From Serpens sp964410065 (GTDB lineage: Bacteria > Pseudomonadota > Gammaproteobacteria > Pseudomonadales > Pseudomonadaceae): a stretch of 64,000 nt of DNA. This document shows positions 53,227 through 60,442 of the stretch, piece by piece. The DNA is taken from NCBI GenBank assembly GCA_964410065.1, contig CAYPFO010000001.1, forward strand, positions 1 to 64,000. The letters run 5' to 3'. Under the pieces are notes generated by a model. The model was not told the origin of the DNA and did no database searches. It worked only from the letters and a program-made list of their open reading frames with translations. Each line of letters opens with the position of its first letter. Positions within the stretch are counted from its first letter, which is position 1. The position numbers and the translations under genes were made by a program.

Positions 53227-53592
53227 CTAACCGCAGATATCCGTTGGATGCCAGCTGAAGCGCTGCATATCGACGCGATCACCAGCCAGAATCAGACCTT
53301 CGGTACGCAGCCGAGCGCGCTGCTCGGCACCCGCCGGCGTTCCCGCCGGCAGGCTGAGACGTCCGCTGGCGGACAACACGCGATGCCAGGGCAGGCGGCT
53401 GTCATCCGGCAACTGGGACAGGGTGCGGCCGACCCAGCGCGCGGCGCGCCCCAGCCCTGCCAGCTGCGCCAGTTGGCCATAGCTCACCACCTTGCCAGGC
53501 GGCACTTGGGCCAGCACGAGGTACAGCGCTTCACGTCGGGCCTGGGGACTGTTCAGGGGTTCAAAGTTGGGCATGGCAACCTGGTGGGTCAT
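53227..53592 (-). CDS. alkyltransferase-like (ATL) DNA repair protein
   Basis: A 121-residue protein with the fold of O6-alkylguanine-DNA alkyltransferase (VPPGKVVSYGQLAQLAGLGRAARWVGRTL). The active-site PCHR motif reads PWHR, with Trp69 in place of the acceptor Cys. It therefore cannot transfer alkyl groups. ATL proteins bind O6-alkylguanine and flag it for nucleotide excision repair. The start is either ATG 53592 or ATG 53574. Confidence 0.92.
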   Translation of the reverse strand: MTHQVAMPNFEPLNSPQARREALYLVLAQVPPGKVVSYGQLAQLAGLGRAARWVGRTLSQLPDDSRLPWHRVLSASGRLSLPAGTPAGAEQRARLRTEGLILAGDRVDMQRFSWHPTDICG

Positions 53593-53723
53593 GGGGCGAC
53601 AGTAAGACGCTGATGATGCGTAATTATGAACTAATGGGACGTTCATCAGTCCGCTACTCCCTGAGCGGCTTATTCACGGATAATGCTCGGCTTTGTTTTG
53701 CCAGTCGACGGTTGGAAGTATTC

Positions 53724-54728
53724 ATGTTGTCCCGTTCCCTGCTGTGTTTTGTGTTGCTGTTTACCCTTGTCCCGGCCAGCGCCGATACCATTTGGTTAAA
53801 AAATGGCGACCGGCTGACCGGCACCATCAAGGCCTTCGACGGCCGCAGGCTCGTCATGCACACCAGCTTTGGTGGTGAGCTCGCCATCGAATGGTCGTCC
53901 ATCGCCACCCTGGAGAGTACCCGACCGCTGCTGGTCAAACAGGATGAGTATTCCGGCGAAATAGCCAAATCCCTCGATCGTGCAGAAGATGGCTACGTCA
54001 CCCTGGCCAATGGCAGCCAGCCGAGGACCGTGGAGCTCAGCAGTGTCCGGCAAATCGTCAAGCCAAAACCGTTGCTCACCGACCTGAGCTGGAGCGGGAC
54101 ACTGGATGTGGCGTTGAACTATAAACACGCCGACAGCGAGACTGAGGACCACCACGTCAGCCTCGACACCAAAGCCCGCCATGGTCGCTGGCGTCACAAC
54201 ACCACGGGCAAGTACAACCGTGAACTGAGCAATGACGTCGAGACCGAGGACAATTACCAGCTGGGTTACGCCCTCGACCACTTCATTGATGACAAGTGGT
54301 TCTGGCAGGGTCGCTTCGACTACAAACGCGACAATATCCAAGACCTGCGCCGCCAGCGCTCCCTGGGTAGCGGTCCCGGTTATCAGTTCTGGGACAACGA
54401 GCTGGGCAGTTTTTCCCTGGCCTCATTGGCCAACCGCAGCGACTACACCTATGTCCACGGCGAGGACCGCTTCCATGCGGTGAGCTTGTACTGGAATTAC
54501 AACCGCTTTCTGCTGGGCAAGCGCTTTGAGCTGTATACCAAGGGCGAGGTCGGCAAGCCGTTGAACAACGTTGCCGATTACTCGCTGGATGGCGAAGCCG
54601 GGGTGCGCTACAAGGTCACCGACTGGGCCTGGCTGAACATGCGCGCCGAGCGGGATCTGATCAAGGGCGCGGAAAACAAACAGCTGGACGAGACCCGCTA
54701 TCTGCTCGGCTTTGGAGTGGGCTGGTAA
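53724..54728 (+). CDS. DUF481 family putative outer membrane beta-barrel
   Basis: A 334-residue protein with a signal peptide (MLSRSLLCFVLLFTLVPASA) and a short beta domain (DTIWLKNGDRLTGTIKAFDGRRLV). Then follow alternating amphipathic strands with Tyr/Trp girdles (GYALDHFIDDKWFWQGRFDY; VSLYWNYNRFL) and a C-terminal aromatic residue (LGFGVGW), as needed for BAM insertion. The family is salt-inducible in some species; its function is not settled. A GATAAT at 53679-53684 is a possible -10. Confidence 0.88.
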   Translation: MLSRSLLCFVLLFTLVPASADTIWLKNGDRLTGTIKAFDGRRLVMHTSFGGELAIEWSSIATLESTRPLLVKQDEYSGEIAKSLDRAEDGYVTLANGSQPRTVELSSVRQIVKPKPLLTDLSWSGTLDVALNYKHADSETEDHHVSLDTKARHGRWRHNTTGKYNRELSNDVETEDNYQLGYALDHFIDDKWFWQGRFDYKRDNIQDLRRQRSLGSGPGYQFWDNELGSFSLASLANRSDYTYVHGEDRFHAVSLYWNYNRFLLGKRFELYTKGEVGKPLNNVADYSLDGEAGVRYKVTDWAWLNMRAERDLIKGAENKQLDETRYLLGFGVGW

Positions 54729-54771
54729 GCGGGCAGGCAGCGCCTTATCAACGGTAGTTTTGAACTGCCTG

Positions 54772-55410
54772 CTAGCGTCCTAGCCGGCGCAATTCATCGG
54801 ACTCCACCACCCGCACGCCATGCCCGCCTTCCAGGGCCAGACGCCACAGGGCATGGGCCAGGCGGTTCGCTTCGATGCCGCGCCATTTGCCGGGCAACAG
54901 TTGCGCAAACGGCGCAGCGAACCGCTCGCCCAAGCGAAAGTCACTGCGCTTACCAAGCAGCAGCGATGGACGGGCCAAGGTGAGCTGTGGCCACGCCTGG
55001 GCCCGAAGAGCCTCCTCCATTTCGCCCTTGATGCGGTTGTAGAACACGCCCGCGTTTGGGTCGGCGCCCAGGGCGCTGATCACCAGCAGATGGCGCGCAC
55101 CGAGTTCACGGGCGCGCCGGGCAAAGGCGACGACCAGTTCGAGGTCGACGGCGCGAAAAGCACTCCGTGAGCCGGCCTTCTTGATCGTCGTGCCCAGGCA
55201 GCAGAAGGCGGTGTCGATGGGCCCTGTCAGTTGCGGCAGCAATTCACCCAGATCTCCGACTGGATTGTCCAGGCGCGGATGTTCCGCCAGTGCGCGGCGA
55301 CTCGGCGCCAGCACACGTTCCACAGTGGGTTCGTCGAGCAGCCGGTCGAGCAGGTGTTCGCCCGTCAGTCCGGTGGCTCCGGCCAACAGGATGTGGCGTG
55401 GCGTATCCAT
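54772..55410 (-). CDS. NAD(P)-binding oxidoreductase, HTATIP2/YwnB-like SDR
   Basis: A 212-residue atypical short-chain dehydrogenase/NmrA-type protein. The dinucleotide loop ILLAGATGLTGEHLLDRLL opens the chain, CCLGTTIKKAGSRSAFRAVD is near residue 70 and LLVISALGADPNAGVFYNRIKGEMEEAL near residue 110 carries the YxxxK pair. The substrate is unknown. ATG 55410 follows AAGGAGATACCC, which decides the start. It lies 17 bases downstream of the MORN-caspase gene on the same strand. Confidence 0.9.
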   Translation of the reverse strand: MDTPRHILLAGATGLTGEHLLDRLLDEPTVERVLAPSRRALAEHPRLDNPVGDLGELLPQLTGPIDTAFCCLGTTIKKAGSRSAFRAVDLELVVAFARRARELGARHLLVISALGADPNAGVFYNRIKGEMEEALRAQAWPQLTLARPSLLLGKRSDFRLGERFAAPFAQLLPGKWRGIEANRLAHALWRLALEGGHGVRVVESDELRRLGR

Positions 55411-55427
55411 GGGTATCTCCTTGGGTT

Positions 55428-57050
55428 TCAGCGTAGGCGGTCGGTGGTGCTGTTCGCCTGTTGTCGATAGTGTTGCCAGTGGGCAAGCACCGCCGGTGAC
55501 GCCCACCACTGGGGGAGCGAGGGCTCGAAGCCGTCGGCGAGCTCGCGCGCGGAGACGCTGCCGCGGGCCAGTTCGAACGCCTGGGCCAGGTCGTCGGTCT
55601 GCTGCAGCGCCTCGGCGAACAGTGCGCGGCCGAAATAGGTAAAATCACTTTCTTCGGAGCAGCCAAACGATACCCGGTCGGCGCGGGCGGCGGTCATCAG
55701 CACGGTCTTGTCGTCCTTGAGCGGCGCAATGAAGCCACCTGAATAACAGGCAGAAATCACCACCACCTTATGGCGGTCCGCCAGCGGGCGTAGCAGAACA
55801 GCCAGCTCGTTGGCGGGCAGGTCGAGCAGTTGCAAACGCGGCATGTCCAGGTTCAGAGCATGGCTGGGCGAGCCGTGGCTGGTCAGGTAGAGAAACAGCA
55901 GATCTTCCGGGCCGCTGCGCTGTGCAATCGCCTCCAGGGCACGCTTGAGATTTTCACGGGTCGCCAGGGGGCGGTCGGCCAGATGGTCACGGTGATTGGC
56001 CAGCACGATCTGGCCGTGGGCCGCGAAGCGTTCGCGCAGCAGCGCCGACACATAATCGGCCTCGCGCATGAATACGCTTTGCTTGCCGTCCCCGGCCAGG
56101 GTCAGGCTGTACAGCTCGATGGCTGGCGTGGACGCGGGCAGGCTGGCCAGGGCGTCATCGAGTAACCGGCCCTGATTGATCAGTGCGTGCTCCAGCGGGT
56201 CGCTCAATCGCTGGCCTTTCTCGTCGAAAACACGCACGCCGTCTTGCCAGGTGCCGCTCAGTTGGCTGCCGTCGGCGCGGGTCAGGGTGCCAATGCCCTG
56301 GTAGCGCCAGCGATGGAATCCGCCCAGAAAATGACTGCCGTCGGCGCCGCGATACTCGCCAGGACCGTTGAGCTCACCGTCGCGAAACTCGCCGCTCCAG
56401 GTCTCTCCTTCGCCATTGCTGAATACGCCCTCGCCGTGAAATCGTTCCTCGACGAAGGTGCCGATATACAGCGTGCCATCAACCCCCTGGAATTGGCCTT
56501 CACCCTGCAACAGGCCGTGTTCGAAGACACCGCTGTAGCGGTTGCCTTCGGCATCCATCAGCACGCCCGTGCCGCTCATTTCGCCGTCGCTGAAATAGCC
56601 TTGATAATGGCTGCCGTCGGCCCACTCCAGATGGCCGACGCCGTGGTAGCGGTCATTGAGAAACTCACCGCGATACTGGGCATCGGCCAGTTCCAGCAGG
56701 CCGCTGCCTTGCAGGCGGCCCTGGGCAAATTCACCCCGGTACAGGCCGCCGTGGCTGTAGGTCAGTTCTCCCGTGCCATGGAACTGACCCTGGTGAAAGT
56801 TGCCGACATAACGATCGCCGCTGACGCCTTGCCAGGTTCCCGCACCGTGAAACAGGCCGTCCTTGAACTCACCCTCATAAAAGCTGCCGTTGGCGTAATC
56901 GAGACGGCCGTGTCCCTGCAAGCGTCCGTCCACCAGTGCGCCACGATAGCGACCGCCATCGGGCAGCAGCGCCGTGGAGGACGTTGTTGGTGTGCTGTCA
57001 CCACAAGCGACCAGCAGCGAGGCAAGAACAAAGCATAACGGTACGCGCAT
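55428..57050 (-). CDS. MORN-repeat lipoprotein with caspase-like (C13/C14 clan) peptidase domain
   Basis: A 540-residue lipoprotein: signal peptide and lipobox LLVACGDS near residue 16. About ten MORN repeats follow (residues about 30-265, for example FYEGEFKDGLFHGAG, LYRGEFAQGRLQGSG, HYQGYFSDGEMSGTG). The caspase-fold domain (about 305-520) has the His/Cys dyad: His392 in LTSHGSPSH and Cys435 in SACYSGGF. This pairs a membrane- or polymer-facing repeat with a clan CD protease outside the cytoplasm. Its target is unknown. The oxidoreductase gene lies 17 bases downstream. Confidence 0.88.
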   Translation of the reverse strand: MRVPLCFVLASLLVACGDSTPTTSSTALLPDGGRYRGALVDGRLQGHGRLDYANGSFYEGEFKDGLFHGAGTWQGVSGDRYVGNFHQGQFHGTGELTYSHGGLYRGEFAQGRLQGSGLLELADAQYRGEFLNDRYHGVGHLEWADGSHYQGYFSDGEMSGTGVLMDAEGNRYSGVFEHGLLQGEGQFQGVDGTLYIGTFVEERFHGEGVFSNGEGETWSGEFRDGELNGPGEYRGADGSHFLGGFHRWRYQGIGTLTRADGSQLSGTWQDGVRVFDEKGQRLSDPLEHALINQGRLLDDALASLPASTPAIELYSLTLAGDGKQSVFMREADYVSALLRERFAAHGQIVLANHRDHLADRPLATRENLKRALEAIAQRSGPEDLLFLYLTSHGSPSHALNLDMPRLQLLDLPANELAVLLRPLADRHKVVVISACYSGGFIAPLKDDKTVLMTAARADRVSFGCSEESDFTYFGRALFAEALQQTDDLAQAFELARGSVSARELADGFEPSLPQWWASPAVLAHWQHYRQQANSTTDRLR

Positions 57051-57179
57051 GGTCGCAGGTCCAGTAACCGGGTGAGGCGGCGTGCAGTATGCCGCAAAGT
57101 CGGTCGGCCAGCGCAGACCGGCGAGCGCGCGCATGTGCGCGTGGGGGCATATAATGCCGGGCTGTCCGTGTCGGAGATA

Positions 57180-57545
57180 ATGATGTTGTTACGTGGCTTG
57201 ACCTGGCTGATCCTGTTTCAGCTGCTTGGGACGGCGCTCAATGTGTTGTTTTTCCCCATCCTGCCAGGGCCGATCATCGGTCTGTTGTTATTGTTCATTG
57301 CGCTCGTCTGGCGGGGTGAAATCAGTGATTCGCTGAACAGCGCTTCGATGACCTTGCTGAATTACCTGCCGTTGCTGCTGATTCCGCCAGCGGTGGGCGT
57401 AATGGTCTACGTCGATGCCATTGCCGCCGACCTGTGGGCGATCGTAGGTGCGCTGGTCTTGTCACTGGTTGTTTCCCTGGGCTTCACCGGCTGGCTGATG
57501 CAAAAACTCATCGACCGCCAGACCCGCCGGAGCAACGGCACATGA
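57180..57545 (+). CDS. CidA/LrgA family membrane protein
   Basis: A 121-residue holin-like protein with four helices. The family signature ILFQLLGTALNVLFFPILPGPIIGLLLL precedes IALVWRGEISDSLNSAS and LLIPPAVGVMVYVDAI. LrgA/CidA proteins pair with LrgB/CidB and affect autolysis or export of small carbon compounds such as pyruvate. GGAG precedes ATG 57180. It is four-base coupled to the LrgB-like gene. Confidence 0.92.
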   Translation: MMLLRGLTWLILFQLLGTALNVLFFPILPGPIIGLLLLFIALVWRGEISDSLNSASMTLLNYLPLLLIPPAVGVMVYVDAIAADLWAIVGALVLSLVVSLGFTGWLMQKLIDRQTRRSNGT

Positions 57546-58261
57546 ACCTTCTCGATTACCAAGCGGCTTGGCAGGCGGTCATTCATCATCCGCTGTTCGG
57601 CCTGGGCATTACCCTGGTCGTTTATCAGTTGGCGGTGGCCGGCTATGAGCGGACCCGCTCGGTGCTGTTTCAACCGGTACTGTTTTCCATGGTGGTGGTC
57701 ATCGGCGTGCTGCTGGCCAGCGGCCTGGCGTATGACGACTACCGCGACAGCGTGCTGCCGCTGACCCTGCTGCTGGGGCCGGCCACCGTTGCGCTGGCGG
57801 TGCCGTTGTTTCTCAACCTGCGGCGCATTCGTCTGTTGTTCTGGCCAATCGTGCTGACCCTGTCGATTGCCGGCGTCTTCGCTACCCTGACGGGAGTGCT
57901 GGTGGCCTGGTTGCTCGGCGCCGAACCCTTGATGCTGATGACCCTGGCACCCAAGTCGGTGACGTCGCCGATCGCCATGCTGGTGGCTGAGCAGATCGGC
58001 GGTGTGGCGGCCCTGGCCGCAGTCTTCGTGATGATCACTGGCGTGCTTGGCGCGATTCTGGGTCCGACCCTGCTGCGCTGGCTGCGGGTCACCCACCCAG
58101 CGGCCCAGGGCATGGCGCTGGGTCTGACCGCGCACGCGGTGGGTACGTCACGGGCGTTGCAGGACAGTACGGAAAGCGGCGCGTTCGCCGCGTTGGCGAT
58201 GAGCCTGATGGGCGTGGCCACTGCGGTGATTCTGCCGCTGGTGGTGGCGCTGATTGCCTGA
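57542..58261 (+). CDS. LrgB/CidB family membrane protein
   Basis: A 239-residue polytopic protein. Family marks are FQPVLFSMVVVIGVLL, LLLGPATVALAVPL, ALAPKSVTSPIAM in the form TLAPKSVTSPIAMLVAEQIGG (residues about 137-157), and GLTAHAVGTSRAL near residue 195. It is the standard partner of the upstream LrgA-like protein and is translated from an overlapping ATGA. No LysR- or LytR-type regulator gene is adjacent. Confidence 0.92.
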   Translation: MNLLDYQAAWQAVIHHPLFGLGITLVVYQLAVAGYERTRSVLFQPVLFSMVVVIGVLLASGLAYDDYRDSVLPLTLLLGPATVALAVPLFLNLRRIRLLFWPIVLTLSIAGVFATLTGVLVAWLLGAEPLMLMTLAPKSVTSPIAMLVAEQIGGVAALAAVFVMITGVLGAILGPTLLRWLRVTHPAAQGMALGLTAHAVGTSRALQDSTESGAFAALAMSLMGVATAVILPLVVALIA

Positions 58262-58270
58262 GGAGACGCC

Positions 58271-58849
58271 ATGAAGCTGCCCCTGTTCCCCCTGGATACC
58301 GTGCTGTTTCCCGGCTGCATCCTCGATTTACAGCTGTTCGAGGCCCGCTATCTGGACATGCTCAGTGCCTGCATGAAGCGCGGCGAAGGGTTCGGCGTGG
58401 TCACCCTGATCGAAGGCGAGGAGGTCGGTGCGGCGCCGAGCTCGTTTTCCGGGGTGGGCTGCGAAGCGTTGATCTGCGATTGGCAACAACAGCCCAATGG
58501 CTTGCTGGGCATTCGTGTCGAAGGCGGGCGGTGTTTCAACGTAGAGGACGTCGAAATACAGCGCGATCAACTGGCCATCGGCGAGATCGAGTGGCTGGCG
58601 GAGGCCCCGGACGTGCCGTTGACCGACGAGCACGCCGATTTGCTCGGTCTGCTCACGGCGCTGGGCGAGCATCCGCTGGTTGCCTCGTTGGAGATGGGCG
58701 GCATGCCCGGCGGGGTTCAGGCCCTGGTCAACCGCCTGGCCTACCTGCTGCCCTTCAGTCGCGCGCAGAAGCTGAGCTTGCTCGAATGCGAGCAAGTCGA
58801 CGAACGCTTGAAGCGTCTCAACAACTGGTTGGAAGATTTGCAGCGCTAG
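58271..58849 (+). CDS. stand-alone Lon N-terminal (substrate-binding) domain protein
   Basis: A 192-residue protein corresponding to the N-terminal domain of Lon protease only: LPLFPLDTVLFPGCILDLQLFEARYLDM. A helical tail follows (LVNRLAYLLPFSRAQKLSLLE). No ATPase or protease part is present, and the neighbouring sequence holds no remnant of one, so it is a domain-sized gene and not a truncation. The AGGAGACGCC ribosome binding site and nine-base spacing suggest expression with lrgAB. The molecular role is unknown. Confidence 0.9.
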   Translation: MKLPLFPLDTVLFPGCILDLQLFEARYLDMLSACMKRGEGFGVVTLIEGEEVGAAPSSFSGVGCEALICDWQQQPNGLLGIRVEGGRCFNVEDVEIQRDQLAIGEIEWLAEAPDVPLTDEHADLLGLLTALGEHPLVASLEMGGMPGGVQALVNRLAYLLPFSRAQKLSLLECEQVDERLKRLNNWLEDLQR

Positions 58850-58903
58850 GGACTGTCTTGTTTCCTGGGCCATCGAAGCGGAACAGGCTCCAGGGGTGAC
58901 GTT

Positions 58904-60223
58904 TCACCGGTAGCGGTACGCTTCCAAGGCCGCAGGCAGTTCCCACGTGGCGATACCACCCAGCAGCGCCAGGCAGGCGGGCAGAATGATCCACCAGGCT
59001 CTCGTCGGCAGGGCCGGCAGCGGAGAGCGCCATTGCGCCAGGCTGAGGCTTGCGGCGCACACCGTGGCGGCCAGCAGCGCCCCAGCCAGCACGTCACTGG
59101 GCCAGTGAACGCCCAGGTAGACGCGCGACAGGGCAATCAGCGTGGCCGGCAGAATGGCCAGCAATAGCCAGCTCAGGTGCAGGCGCGGGGGTTGTCCGCG
59201 TCCGGCCAGAATGCCCAGGCTCAGAAAGAAGGCGAACGCCGCTGAGCTGTGGCCGCTGGGGAAACTGAAGGTGACCAGCGGTTCGAGCAGCACATCCGGG
59301 CGCACCCGGGCGAACAGCGCCTTGAGCAGGCCGTTGCACAAGGCGGTGCCCAGCAGGGTGCCGAGCGTGAACACGAAGGCGCGCCATTGCTTGAGCAGGG
59401 CCAGCAGTGCGCACAGCAGCACACCGCAGTACAGCTGGGTGCTGAAGTCGCCCAGGCGCGTGACCAGCACCATGAAACGATCCAGGCCCAGGCTGCGTTC
59501 GGCTTGGATCACCTCCAGCAGCCCCTTGTCGAAGGCGTCCAGTGCAGGCCAGCCAAGAAACAGGGCCAGCAGAGCCAGTGCGCACAACGTGGCGGTCAAG
59601 GGCGTCGCCAGGCGCTTGCGGCGCAGGCTCAGTTGCAGGCTGATGATCACCACCACGCCCAGCCCGGCGGCGACCACCCCGGCCGATGGCCAGAAGCCTT
59701 CGGGCAGCGGCAGGCGCAGGGCAGCCCCGGTGGCCCAGCCCGGCACCAGGTAGGCAATCACCCAGCCGGCGGCGGCCAGCATGCTCACTAGGCAGAAACG
59801 CATGAATGGCATGTCGAGCATGCCGGCAATCATCGGCAGCATCGGGCGCAGCGGCCCGATGAAGCGGCCGAGCAGCAGACTGACCGTGCCGTAGCGCTCA
59901 AAATACAGCTCCGCGCCGACCATCCATTCCGGGTGATGACGCAGGCCGGGCAGGCGCCGGATGTTCTGGTGAAAACGTCGGCCCAGTCCGTAGGAGAGCA
60001 GGTCGCCGAGCAGGCCGCCCAGGTAGCCGAGCAGCAGGGTTTCCCGCAGGCTCAGCACGCCGCTGCCGGCCAGGACCGCGACGGCGAACATCAAGACCGT
60101 GCCGGGCACCAGGATGCCGGCGATGGCCAGGCATTCGACGCAGGCGATGATGAAGATGGCCAGTCCCAGCCATTGCGGATGGCTGCCCAGCCAGAGGTTG
60201 ATACTGTCGAGCCAGGGTCCCAT
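58904..60223 (-). CDS. DedA-PAP2 fusion membrane protein
   Basis: A 439-residue integral membrane protein. Residues 1-200 are a DedA/SNARE-associated domain (LVPGTVLMFAVAVLAG; ERYGTVSLLLGRFIGPLRPMLP). DedA proteins flip undecaprenyl phosphate and other lipid phosphates. Residues about 230-410 are a PAP2 phosphatase with all three motifs: KALFARVRP, PSGHS and SRVYLGVHWPSD. Together they suggest dephosphorylation and recycling of a polyprenyl or phospholipid phosphate. ATG 60223 follows GGGAG at good spacing; upstream in-frame codons lack one. Confidence 0.92.
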   Translation of the reverse strand: MGPWLDSINLWLGSHPQWLGLAIFIIACVECLAIAGILVPGTVLMFAVAVLAGSGVLSLRETLLLGYLGGLLGDLLSYGLGRRFHQNIRRLPGLRHHPEWMVGAELYFERYGTVSLLLGRFIGPLRPMLPMIAGMLDMPFMRFCLVSMLAAAGWVIAYLVPGWATGAALRLPLPEGFWPSAGVVAAGLGVVVIISLQLSLRRKRLATPLTATLCALALLALFLGWPALDAFDKGLLEVIQAERSLGLDRFMVLVTRLGDFSTQLYCGVLLCALLALLKQWRAFVFTLGTLLGTALCNGLLKALFARVRPDVLLEPLVTFSFPSGHSSAAFAFFLSLGILAGRGQPPRLHLSWLLLAILPATLIALSRVYLGVHWPSDVLAGALLAATVCAASLSLAQWRSPLPALPTRAWWIILPACLALLGGIATWELPAALEAYRYR

Positions 60224-60311
60224 GTATGCAGCTCCCATTGCGAAGGCGCGAAGCATAGCAATCCGGGCGCAGGACAGTGCAGGGGCAATTGCTTTCCCCG
60301 CGAAAAAGCAG

Positions 60312-60370
60312 GAGCCAGCTTGCTGGCGATCCGTTAACCGAAACATCCGCAATCGCCAGCGAGCTGGCTC
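60312..60370. repeat. REP-type palindrome pair
   Basis: GAGCCAGCTTGCTGGCGAT (60312-60330) and its near-perfect reverse complement (60352-60370, one difference) face each other across 21 bases. Each arm is itself a palindrome centred on GCCAGC-NN-GCTGGC. This is the common intergenic REP/REPIN motif of P. fluorescens and P. putida genomes. No RAYT transposase gene is in the window. Confidence 0.85.
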
Positions 60371-60442
60371 TTAAGTAGGTGTACGTCAGGTCTATTCGAA
60401 GGGTGGGAGGTCGCCTTTCACATCCATTAACCTCGGACCGGT

